NCBI RefSeq assembly: GCF_040581405.1
Contig: NZ_CP137157.1
Location: forward strand, 1,802,001 to 1,866,000
Source of the DNA: Komagataeibacter sucrofermentans DSM 15973
Lineage (GTDB): Bacteria; Pseudomonadota; Alphaproteobacteria; Acetobacterales; Acetobacteraceae
Reading direction: 5' to 3'
DNA length: 64,000 bases
Within the stretch, counting starts at the first letter, position 1, and each line of letters begins with the position of its first letter. Below are positions 37,504-45,849 of this stretch, piece by piece. The position numbers and the translations under genes were made by a program. The notes beneath the pieces were generated by a model that saw only the letters and a program-made list of their open reading frames with translations, did not search any database and had not been told where the DNA came from.

Positions 37504-38126
37504 AACTATCCTTGGTCTATCTTTCCCGAGGGCACGGTAGCGACATACGCCCTCCAGGTTCTGTCAATATTGTACATTGTTTTATACATGGCCGTCACCA
37601 CCATGGCCTTACAAGATAATTTCAGCCGCGCCGTGCTCCTCCAGCACACGGCCATCCTGCCCGTCTTCTCCATTTAAATGAATGGACTTGGGAAAAGGTT
37701 CATCCCAATGGGCTAAATCTCGGTCATGGCCTCTTTCAAAAGGCTGAAAAGACATGAAAAATACATGCAATGACATCAAGAAACACGTCCGATCATCGTG
37801 ACCCAGAAATGCCCTACGGATAAATAGACAACCCGCGGCAGGGTTTCATGACCCGACCACCATGACCGGCACGGCGCCCGCCCGATATTGAATATGATTA
37901 ACAGATAGGATGGGACCGCCAGCCCCACAAAGAGCCCCGCCCCCCTATGGCGGGCGCGATCTGGACAAAGGTCTGCGGCATGTCCAGCACATATCCCCCC
38001 ATCATTGCCGTAAGAGAACCTGGCCTGGTCAAGCGGAATACCCGGGCTCTGGGCAATAGCCCCTTCTCTCTTTACCTATGGCAAAACCGCTCTGCCGACC
38101 CGGAAGCCAAGAGATGACGCACGCCA
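37504..38126. other. intergenic stretch with a damaged small frame
   Basis: 623 bases between the MscS start and the symporter stop. The left part should hold the MscS promoter. The right part holds a frameshifted minus-strand frame listed separately. Nothing else is recognised. Confidence 0.4.
37776..38005 (-). pseudogene. possible frameshifted small membrane protein
   Basis: On the minus strand an ATG at 38005 opens a frame reading MMGGYVLDMPQTFVQIAPAI, and the adjacent frame continues with AGLFVGLAVPSYLLIIFNIG and ends at 37776. The two are joined if one base is added to a run of six C at 37940-37945, giving about 76 residues with two hydrophobic stretches. It could be a relic, a slippage-controlled gene or a sequencing error. 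It lies 122 bases downstream of the symporter gene. I do not recognise the family. Confidence 0.3.
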
Positions 38127-39590
38127 TTATTGCCGGATTTTGCCAATGGCCCTCAGACCCAGACCATAGATAAACATCACGATGACACCCAGCGGAACCA
38201 GCCACGTAAAGGCGATTGTCGCACCATAAGGGTGCCAGAACATCATGGTGCCGCAGACCGTAACGACGGTCATGACAAAAGCAGGCAGAACCTCCCGCGT
38301 GAGCGCGCGCCTGCTGAACATGGCAAACACAAAGGCCCCCAGCATCGCCCCGTAAGAACACGACGCCACCGACAGCCCGAATACAACCGCAGGCCCATGG
38401 CTATGGGCAAATGCCAGCGCAGCAAGAACGAGCACTACAGCCCACAGCAGGGTTACCAGGCGGGCAAATGGCAGCGCAGACAGGCCGATCCGCCGCGCCA
38501 GGGCCCGACAGGGCATGACAAAATCCAGCAATGTCGCGCTGGTCATGGAATTGAGCGTGGCGGACAGGGACCCCATGGTCGCACTCAGCAGGCCCGCGAT
38601 CAGCAACCCTGCAAGCCCCTGCGGCAGGTCATGTACGATAAAGGCAGGGAATAGCGCATCCGATGTCTGCAGGCCCATCGCAGCCAGCGGTTTTTCATCA
38701 TTGCGTGCCCACAGCAGCATGCCCACGAGCGACAGCATGGCAAACAGGCATCCCACCATGAATCCACTGCCGACCAGTGCCTTTCTGGCATCCGTCAGAT
38801 TACGCGCGGCCAGAACGCGCTGGACCATCAACTGGTCCGTGCCATGCGATGCCATGGCCATGATCGCCCCCCCGATCATGGCCGCACAGGGTGTATAGGG
38901 ATCAAGGAAATAGTGGGGGGATTTGTGGAACAGGTGGAACCTGTTGGAGTGCCGCAGCGCATGGATCTGCATGTCTGTTGCATGATGGTACAACAGCCCC
39001 ATGCAGGCCGCCGTTCCCGCTACATAGACAGCAAGCTGTATGGCATCGGACCACACCACGGCCCGCAGGCCGCCAAGCATCGTGTAAAACAGCGTGAGGC
39101 CTACAATGACCAGCATGATCACCCAGTGTGGCAGGGGAAAGTGCATGGATGCCAGGATGGCTGCGACCGGCAGCATGCCTGCAAACAGCCTGATCCCTTC
39201 CGCGAGCACACGCATGATGAGAAACGTGGCGGATACGGTACGCTCCATCGCCTGCCCGAAGCGATGGCCCAGATACTGGTAGACGCTGCTGACCTGCCCG
39301 GAAAAATAACGCGGCAGAAACAGCCACGCGACAAGCGCGCGGCCAATGACATACCCCACCGCCAGCCCCACGAACACCATGCCGCTACCATAGGCGATGC
39401 CGGGTATGCTGATGATGGTGAGGGTGGAGGTTTCCGTCGCGACAAGGGACAGGCAGATAACCCACCACGGCAGATCATGGCCGCCGCCTACATAGGTGGA
39501 AACACAATCCTGCCGCCCCGACAGGGCGAAGGCAATGAATGGAAGGGTCAGGCAATAGATGCAGATAATCGCGATATCGATTGCGGACAT
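38127..39590 (-). CDS. sodium:solute symporter (SSS family)
   Basis: 487 residues from the ATG at 39590; the frame extends to a TTG at 39641 without a better ribosome site. About thirteen membrane spans are visible. The stretches ETSTLTIISIPGIAYGSG, VYQYLGHRFGQAMERT and the later GLLSATMGSLSATLNSMTSATLLDF are typical of SSS carriers. It is divergent from a serine hydrolase gene that leads murQ-gntR-anmK. The context suggests uptake of a cell-wall sugar such as N-acetylmuramic acid or its anhydro form, but SSS specificity cannot be read directly. Confidence 0.85.
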   Translation of the reverse strand: MSAIDIAIICIYCLTLPFIAFALSGRQDCVSTYVGGGHDLPWWVICLSLVATETSTLTIISIPGIAYGSGMVFVGLAVGYVIGRALVAWLFLPRYFSGQVSSVYQYLGHRFGQAMERTVSATFLIMRVLAEGIRLFAGMLPVAAILASMHFPLPHWVIMLVIVGLTLFYTMLGGLRAVVWSDAIQLAVYVAGTAACMGLLYHHATDMQIHALRHSNRFHLFHKSPHYFLDPYTPCAAMIGGAIMAMASHGTDQLMVQRVLAARNLTDARKALVGSGFMVGCLFAMLSLVGMLLWARNDEKPLAAMGLQTSDALFPAFIVHDLPQGLAGLLIAGLLSATMGSLSATLNSMTSATLLDFVMPCRALARRIGLSALPFARLVTLLWAVVLVLAALAFAHSHGPAVVFGLSVASCSYGAMLGAFVFAMFSRRALTREVLPAFVMTVVTVCGTMMFWHPYGATIAFTWLVPLGVIVMFIYGLGLRAIGKIRQ

Positions 39591-39874
39591 ACCGGTTCCA
39601 TCATGTCTGAAAAGCGAATCATATGACCGAATCAATACCATATGAAAGCCAAAAAAGAATCCGGAATCGAAACGTAATTTTGTATCACTTCAGCCAAAGA
39701 CGGCAACACTGAATGTTTATTCATTTGATTTAAAAGATATTTTTAATTCCCTCCCCGCCGCGCATGCCTCCATACCGGTCTGAAACAAACCCGATCGTTG
39801 TCATTGCAGGGAAAGAATGGTATTGTTCCTGTATCAGGCATCTGACATGCCGTCTTTTAACGGACTCTTTGCAT

Positions 39875-41050
39875 ATGCATGTTTTACCGGCTGCCACACG
39901 GCTGAAGCGCCGTCATGTCCTGATGCTGGCAGGCGCCACAACGGTTACGGCATGCGCGCCCCATGCACGCAGCGCCAGCCCCGACATGCGCGACGTGGAC
40001 CGCAGGCTGCGCCAGGCCGTGATCCGGGGCGAAGCGCCGGGAGTTGTCTGCGCCATCGGGCATGACCGGCAGATCGTGCATCGGGCCGCATATGGCAGGC
40101 GCGCCGTCACCCCCAGGGCCGAACCCATGACATGGGATACGGTATTCGACATGGCATCCCTGACCAAGCCGCTCATCACCGCGCCCTGCGTCATGCAGTT
40201 GTGGGAACAGGGACTGTTCGGGCTTGATGATCCTGTCTCGCGTTATCTGCCGCAATTCGCGGCGGCTGGTAAATCCACCATTACCATCCGGCACCTGCTG
40301 ACCCATTATTCCGGCCTGCCGCCTGATCTGGACCTCGACCACCCATGGCAGGGGCGCGATGCCGCATTCCGCCTGACCATGGGTACTGCACCATCACAAC
40401 CGCCAGGCAGCGGCTTCATCTATAGCGACATCAACTTCATCACGCTGGGTTTTCTGGTTGAAAAACTCTCGGGCATGACGCTCGATGCCTATGCCACGCG
40501 CTACATCCTTGCACCGCTGGGCATGCGCCAGTCACGTTTCCTTCCGCCTGAAACATGGCGGCCCCGCATTGCCCCCACCCAGCCGGATGAAAACGGTCAT
40601 ATGCTGCGCGGGCAGGTCAATGATCCCTCTTCCCGCCGCATGGGTGGGGTGGCCGGGCATGCGGGCCTGTTTTCCGATGCTGATGACATGTGCCTTTATG
40701 CACAGGCGCTGCTGGACCGCCGCGCGGGCAGGCCATCGGCCTTTCCGCTGCAACAGCAGACCGTCATGCTCATGACAACCGCGCAGCAGCCGGGCGGAAA
40801 ATCCGATCTGCGGGGACTGGGATGGGATATTTCCACGCATTATTCCTCCGTCCGGGGGGACAGGTTCCCCCTCGGCTCCTTTGGGCATACCGGCTTTACC
40901 GGCACGTCGCTGTGGCTTGATCCCGGTAGTGACAGCTATGTCCTGATCCTGACCAGCCGCCTGCACCCTGCAGGCCGTGGCAATGTCGTGCGCCTGCGCC
41001 ACGATGTGGCCACCGCGGCAGCCCTTGCCCTGTCTCCGCCGCAGGGCTGA
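39875..41050 (+). CDS. beta-lactamase-fold serine hydrolase, probable lipoprotein
   Basis: 391 residues from the ATG at 39875; an upstream in-frame start at 39764 would bury the signal. The N terminus has a twin-arginine-like KRRHVLMLAG stretch and a lipobox ending in Cys27 (VTAC). The class C/esterase residues are Ser95-x-x-Lys98 (SLTK), a Tyr183-Ser-Asp motif in place of Y-x-N, and FGHTGFTG. Such proteins include AmpC-like esterases and D-Ala-specific peptidases. Placed directly before murQ by 36 bases, it may trim peptides or lactyl groups from muropeptides in the periplasm. Function is inferred. Confidence 0.82.
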   Translation: MHVLPAATRLKRRHVLMLAGATTVTACAPHARSASPDMRDVDRRLRQAVIRGEAPGVVCAIGHDRQIVHRAAYGRRAVTPRAEPMTWDTVFDMASLTKPLITAPCVMQLWEQGLFGLDDPVSRYLPQFAAAGKSTITIRHLLTHYSGLPPDLDLDHPWQGRDAAFRLTMGTAPSQPPGSGFIYSDINFITLGFLVEKLSGMTLDAYATRYILAPLGMRQSRFLPPETWRPRIAPTQPDENGHMLRGQVNDPSSRRMGGVAGHAGLFSDADDMCLYAQALLDRRAGRPSAFPLQQQTVMLMTTAQQPGGKSDLRGLGWDISTHYSSVRGDRFPLGSFGHTGFTGTSLWLDPGSDSYVLILTSRLHPAGRGNVVRLRHDVATAAALALSPPQG

Positions 41051-41086
41051 CCCCCTTCATATCCCCATCCCCGGAGTTTATGGCCC

Positions 41087-42010
41087 ATGACCCCCGACCG
41101 CAGTGCGCCCGCGTTGCCCATCGCCACAGAAGGACAGGACCCACGTTATGCGGATGTGGATGTCTGGCCTGTTGCTTCTGTGCTGGATGCGCTGGTGGAA
41201 TCACAGATGAGCGCCATTGCCGCCGTGCGGGCCGCGACGCCGGAGCTTGAACGCGCCATCAACGCGGCCCTGCCGCGCCTGCTGGCGGGGGGGCGGCTGT
41301 TCTATGTTGGCGCAGGCACATCGGGGCGGATCGGCATGCAGGATGGGGTGGAACTGCTCCCCACCTTCGGCTGGGCGCCCGAACGGCTCGTGCTGCTGCT
41401 GGCAGGTGGCAATGATGCCATCTATCAGGCGGCAGAAGGGGCCGAAGACCGGGAAGACGTGGCGCGGACAGACATCCTCGCCCACGATCCCGGCCCGGAT
41501 GACGTGGTGCTGGGTATCGCCGCAAGCGGCTCCACCCCCTATACCTGCGCAGCAGTGGCGACCGCGCGCGCGGCGGGCAGCCTGACCATTGGCATCGCCT
41601 GCAATCGCGACAGCAGGCTCATGAATGTTGCGGATATGGGCATTGCCGTGGTGACAGGGCCGGAAGTCATTTCCGGGTCCACCCGGCTCAAGGCGGGCAC
41701 GGCGCAGAAAGCAACCCTCAATCTGATTTCCACCACGCTCATGATCCGTATGGGCCATGCCTATCGTGGGCAGATGGTGGATATGCGGGTGGTCAACGCC
41801 AAGCTGCGCCAGCGGGCCTGCCGCATGGTCCGCAACCTGAGCGGCAGCACCGAGCAGCAGGCCCTGAGCGCGCTCGAGGCCACGCGGTTCAATGTCAAAC
41901 GCGCTGTCATGATCTGTTCCGGCATTCCCGCCGACCGGATCGAACCGCTGCTTGCGGCGCATGATGGCAACCTGCGTTCGATCCTTGGGCAGGTGAATAC
42001 GCCAGATTAG
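41087..42010 (+). CDS. murQ: N-acetylmuramic acid 6-phosphate etherase
   Basis: A 307-residue SIS-domain enzyme that removes D-lactate from N-acetylmuramic acid 6-phosphate to give N-acetylglucosamine 6-phosphate. The phosphosugar site is VGAGTSGRIGMQDG, and the two catalytic acids equivalent to Glu83 and Glu114 of E. coli MurQ are at about Glu89 (VELLPTFGW) and Glu120 (GAEDRE). The C-terminal helical region includes the STRLKAGTAQKATLN stretch typical of the family. It is followed by a GntR regulator and anmK in the same direction, forming a cell-wall recycling operon. Confidence 0.95.
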   Translation: MTPDRSAPALPIATEGQDPRYADVDVWPVASVLDALVESQMSAIAAVRAATPELERAINAALPRLLAGGRLFYVGAGTSGRIGMQDGVELLPTFGWAPERLVLLLAGGNDAIYQAAEGAEDREDVARTDILAHDPGPDDVVLGIAASGSTPYTCAAVATARAAGSLTIGIACNRDSRLMNVADMGIAVVTGPEVISGSTRLKAGTAQKATLNLISTTLMIRMGHAYRGQMVDMRVVNAKLRQRACRMVRNLSGSTEQQALSALEATRFNVKRAVMICSGIPADRIEPLLAAHDGNLRSILGQVNTPD

Positions 42011-42157
42011 GCTGCCAGCAGGCGGCCTGCCCTGTCCACCGGCATGCTCCGTATGAAAGGGGCCGGGCTTGCGATGCACCACGATGCGCCGCTCAATATC
42101 ACGGCGCAGGGCTGCTCGCCGCCATCAACCGGCAATATGGAACGCGCGAAGGGTAAC

Positions 42158-42913
42158 ATGACACCGGAACAGCTTTTTACGGCGCTAACCCCCAGCCCGC
42201 ATGACAGGAAGCCCCTTTACCTGCAGGTGGGCGACCGCTTGCGTGACATCATTGCCAGCGGCGCGCTCAAGCGCGGGGATGCCATGCCCCCCGAGCGCGA
42301 ACTGGCAGACCGGATCGGGGTATCACGCGTGACCATCCGCAAGGCATTTGAGGAACTGGTCGGCGCAGGCATCCTGAGCCAGAAGCCCGGGGCGGGCACT
42401 TTCGTATCGGGCCAGATCGAACAGCCTTTCTCCATTCTTCAGAGCTTTTCGGAAGATATGCGCGCGCGCGGGTATGAACCCGGCTCGATCTGGCTGGACA
42501 AGCATGTGACGCGCACAAGCCCTGATGAGGCCATGGCACTGGGCATCGCGCCCACGGCCCGTGTCATGCGCCTCAAACGGATCCGGACCGCCAATGGCCA
42601 GCCCATGGCGGTAGAGACAGCCGTCATTTCAGCACATTACCTGGATGACCCCGACAGCGTGGGCAACTCCTTTTACGCCGTGCTCAGGCAACGTGACCTG
42701 CTGCCGGTCAGGGCGCTGCAACGCATCCGTTCGCGCCTTGCTTTCGTGCATGAAGCCGAACTGCTGCATCTCGATACACCAAGCGCCATACTGGATATTG
42801 AAAGACGCTCCTTTCTGCCCGATGGCCGGGTGCTTGAGGTCACATTCTCATCCTATCGCGCCGACCTTTATGATTTCGTGGCGGAACTCAGGACTGCGGG
42901 AATACCGGAATGA
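42158..42913 (+). CDS. GntR-family regulator (HutC/NagR subfamily) of the mur operon
   Basis: 251 residues from the ATG at 42158, with AAGGG five bases upstream; the longer frame from 42044 has no good site. A winged helix (about 15-85, MPPERELADRIGVSRVTIRKAFEEL) is followed by a UTRA domain that normally binds a sugar phosphate or small acid. It overlaps anmK by four bases. It probably controls murQ-anmK and the divergent symporter in response to an amino-sugar phosphate such as MurNAc-6-P; this is inference from position. Confidence 0.88.
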   Translation: MTPEQLFTALTPSPHDRKPLYLQVGDRLRDIIASGALKRGDAMPPERELADRIGVSRVTIRKAFEELVGAGILSQKPGAGTFVSGQIEQPFSILQSFSEDMRARGYEPGSIWLDKHVTRTSPDEAMALGIAPTARVMRLKRIRTANGQPMAVETAVISAHYLDDPDSVGNSFYAVLRQRDLLPVRALQRIRSRLAFVHEAELLHLDTPSAILDIERRSFLPDGRVLEVTFSSYRADLYDFVAELRTAGIPE

Positions 42914-44034
42914 ATCGCATGCTCACTGTCATCGGCCTCATGAGCGGCACGTCGCTTGATGGGGTGGATGCTGCTGTCATCCGCACGGATGGCGAGCGGA
43001 TCGAGGGATTTGGACCGGATCTGAGCCTGCCCTACCCGGCGGCACTGCGCCAGCGTGCCCGGAAAATTCTCGACAAGGCCGCCACCCTCTCCCCGGACAG
43101 CCCGGAACTGAAGGCCGTAGAGCATGAAATAACCCGGTACCATGTTGACGCAACGCGGCAGTTGCAGGCTCTTGTGCCTGAGGTCGATCTGATCGGTTTT
43201 CATGGCCAGACCATTCTCCATGCCCCTGACCACCATCACACATGGCAGATCGGAGATGCGCAGCTTCTGTCACGCGCAACGGGTCTGGCTGTAATCCATG
43301 ATTTCCGCAGCGCGGACGTCGCAGCCGGTGGCGAAGGCGCGCCACTGGTGCCATGGTTTCACGCCGCCCTGTTGCATGGCGCGCCCAAACCGGTCGCGGT
43401 GCTCAATATCGGGGGGGTGGCGAACATCACCCTGATTGATGCGGACGGCACCATTCATGCCTGTGATACCGGGCCTGGCAATGCCCTGCTTGATGACTGG
43501 GCCCTGCGCCATACGGGCACGGCATGTGACGTGGATGGGAAACTGGCGGCGATGGGCACGGTCAACCAGACGATTGTGGAAGACCTGCTGGCTGATCCCT
43601 ATTTTGCACGCCCTGCCCCGAAATCGCTGGACCGTCAGACATTCGCCGCGGCACTCGACCGGGTATCGGGCTGCACGCCAGCGGATGGGGCGGCAACGCT
43701 TGCCGCCTTTAGCGTTGAAGCCGTTCGTCGCACGCCCCTGCCCACGCGCCCGGCACACTGGTATGTTTGTGGTGGCGGGCGGCATAACCCTGTTCTCATG
43801 CACGCAATGCAGGCAGCGCTTGGGGCGCCGGTCGAGCCAGTGGACCGCCTTGGCTGGAACGGGGATGCGCTTGAGGCGCAATGTTTCGGTTTTCTGGCCG
43901 CACGCAGCGTGCGCGGCCTGCCGATCTCAGCGCCAACAATTACAGGCGGCCCGGATAACCTGTCAGGCGGCCGCCTGACCTGTGCTGGCCTTATGCCCGT
44001 ACCCTCATGGATCCGTAAAACCGGGGCAGCGTAA
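42910..44034 (+). CDS. anmK: anhydro-N-acetylmuramic acid kinase
   Basis: A 374-residue enzyme that opens and phosphorylates 1,6-anhydro-N-acetylmuramic acid to N-acetylmuramic acid 6-phosphate with ATP, the step before MurQ. Motifs are GLMSGTSLDGVDAAVIRTDG near the N terminus, LNIGGVANITLID near residue 165, DTGPGNALLDDW near 185 and CGGGRHNPVL near 290. The start overlaps the GntR stop (ATGA). Together with murQ it gives the route anhMurNAc -> MurNAc-6-P -> GlcNAc-6-P. Confidence 0.95.
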   Translation: MNRMLTVIGLMSGTSLDGVDAAVIRTDGERIEGFGPDLSLPYPAALRQRARKILDKAATLSPDSPELKAVEHEITRYHVDATRQLQALVPEVDLIGFHGQTILHAPDHHHTWQIGDAQLLSRATGLAVIHDFRSADVAAGGEGAPLVPWFHAALLHGAPKPVAVLNIGGVANITLIDADGTIHACDTGPGNALLDDWALRHTGTACDVDGKLAAMGTVNQTIVEDLLADPYFARPAPKSLDRQTFAAALDRVSGCTPADGAATLAAFSVEAVRRTPLPTRPAHWYVCGGGRHNPVLMHAMQAALGAPVEPVDRLGWNGDALEAQCFGFLAARSVRGLPISAPTITGGPDNLSGGRLTCAGLMPVPSWIRKTGAA

Positions 44035-44212
44035 CCTCCTCGGTCAACGCAGCCCACGAGCAAAGGCGCCATCGCCTACGGATACGACAAGACCATACCA
44101 AAAAATCGACCGGCCTGCATGGAACAGGGTGAACGGGTACATCTGGCCCCTGCCCGGAAAAGCGGGATGCCTCCCCCGGACGGAATTCAATCTGATCCGA
44201 CAGTGTCGTATT

Positions 44213-45670
44213 TCAGACTGCCACTGCGTTCAGGGCCGTGTCGATCACCGTCCAGTTCCCGCTTTTTGCGGCAGCCGCGACGTAACCATCGGGTCGCACC
44301 AGCCAGATACCGTTTTCATCGGGCGGCAGGCACATTTCGGGCCTCAGCAAGGATGCGTGACGCGCGATCATGGCCCGTGCCTCGGCGCTCTCCCTGGCAG
44401 CAAGTACAAAACGGGGTCTATCATTTGGCCCGGAACTCTGTCTTGCAACCAGTCGCTGCCCCGGCCCGGGGCCACGCAGTCCTCGGGCCGAACCCGTGTT
44501 GAGAGGGCTGTCAGGATAGTCGATCAGGATTCCGGAAAGCCGGTTGGCGATGGCACGACGCATTGGCGGAATGCGACAGGCCTGCCTTACAGTAAAATTG
44601 CGCACTCTCTGCGCCAGATGACTTCTGAGCAGGACAATCCTGGTCATACGGCTGGAATCCGACATTATCTGCAGCGCAACGCCGCTGCGTTCGATACTGT
44701 AGCTGTCCAGCAGGCGCGGCCCTGCTTCGTGCCGCTCGACAAGCGCCAGCTTCCAGGCAAGATTGAAGGCATCCTGCATGCCCATGTTCATGCCCTGGCC
44801 ACCAGCAGGGCTATGGATATGGGCTGCATCGCCAGCCAGAAACACGCGGCCCCTGCGGTAGTCCCGGACCCTGCGTTCATTGACCCCGAAATCCGACAGC
44901 CACACCGGATCAGACAGGATGACCCCGCCCGGTCCCCGCCGGTCGACAATACCCTGCATTTCCCCAAGATCGGGCATATGCAATGGAACCGAACCCAGAT
45001 CGGCGATAATACGGCAATGACCCCGCGCTATCGGAAAGACCATCACCGCGCCATCGGGGTGCCAGAAAATCGCCGGTTCGTCAGGCGGAATCGCAAGGCC
45101 CGCCACATGTACGTCAGCAATGACAAAACCCATGGGTAGCGTGTCTCCCTCGAATGCCATGCCGAGCCTGCCGCGCACAAAGGAATGCGCGCCATCACAC
45201 CCGATGAGCCACGCGGCTTCCAGCGTCTCGACCCTGCCTCGCGCATGCCTGAGCGTGCATGAAACGCCCTCCTCACTGTCAACAAAGTCTGCCAGTTCGG
45301 TCTCGCGCTCGACAGTATGGCCAAAAGTTTTGAGATGTTCTTCCAGCAGCCGCTCGGTTTCCGATTGCGGAAGCATCAACAGGTAACTGAAGGCAGAGGC
45401 GATCGTCCCGAACGGTATCCGGGCAAGTGTCCTGTCGCCAGCGTGAAGACTGACAGCATCTGCACGTAGCCCGGTGGCCACAAACGCACCCGCACAGCCC
45501 GCTGCATCTAGCAGTTCCAGCGTTCGGGGCCAGATGGCCAGGGCACGGGACTCGGTGGTGCGGGTCGGAAGCCTGTCGATAATCCTGACAGACACACCAT
45601 AACGGGCCAGTTCGGCGGCCATGATCAGGCCGACAGGCCCCGCACCGGTAACGAGAACGGGCTTTGACAT
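44213..45670 (-). CDS. FAD-dependent aromatic monooxygenase (PheA/TfdB type)
   Basis: 485 residues from the ATG at 45670, which places the dinucleotide motif at the N terminus; an upstream start at 45763 adds 31 residues without family resemblance. GAGPVG near residue 8 binds FAD ADP, and GRVFLAGDAAHIHSPAGGQGMNMG near 280 is the second FAD motif. The C-terminal part is a short thioredoxin-like domain. The family hydroxylates phenols and related aromatics with NAD(P)H and O2. No aromatic degradation gene is adjacent, so the substrate is unknown; it seems to stand alone. Confidence 0.85.
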   Translation of the reverse strand: MSKPVLVTGAGPVGLIMAAELARYGVSVRIIDRLPTRTTESRALAIWPRTLELLDAAGCAGAFVATGLRADAVSLHAGDRTLARIPFGTIASAFSYLLMLPQSETERLLEEHLKTFGHTVERETELADFVDSEEGVSCTLRHARGRVETLEAAWLIGCDGAHSFVRGRLGMAFEGDTLPMGFVIADVHVAGLAIPPDEPAIFWHPDGAVMVFPIARGHCRIIADLGSVPLHMPDLGEMQGIVDRRGPGGVILSDPVWLSDFGVNERRVRDYRRGRVFLAGDAAHIHSPAGGQGMNMGMQDAFNLAWKLALVERHEAGPRLLDSYSIERSGVALQIMSDSSRMTRIVLLRSHLAQRVRNFTVRQACRIPPMRRAIANRLSGILIDYPDSPLNTGSARGLRGPGPGQRLVARQSSGPNDRPRFVLAARESAEARAMIARHASLLRPEMCLPPDENGIWLVRPDGYVAAAAKSGNWTVIDTALNAVAV

Positions 45671-45806
45671 GGTTTTTATCCGAACGACAAAGAACTGTCC
45701 GGCCTTACGGACCGATGCCTCCACGTTAATGCCAGACGCGTCCTGACTGTTCCTGTCTGCCAAGATGTCATGAAGCGGTCATCCTTCCCGCAGCGCTAAC
45801 GATCTG

Positions 45807-45847
45807 CTTTCCTGCCCCGATGCAGGGATGCACCGGGGCAGGGAAAG
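45807..45847 (-). terminator. hairpin after the dihydroxyacetone-kinase-like gene
   Basis: CTTTCCTGCCCCG at 45807-45819 pairs with CGGGGCAGGGAAAG at 45834-45847 with one bulged base, starting three bases beyond the stop of the minus-strand kinase gene. It likely ends the L-erythrulose operon. Confidence 0.65.
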
Positions 45848-45849
45848 GA

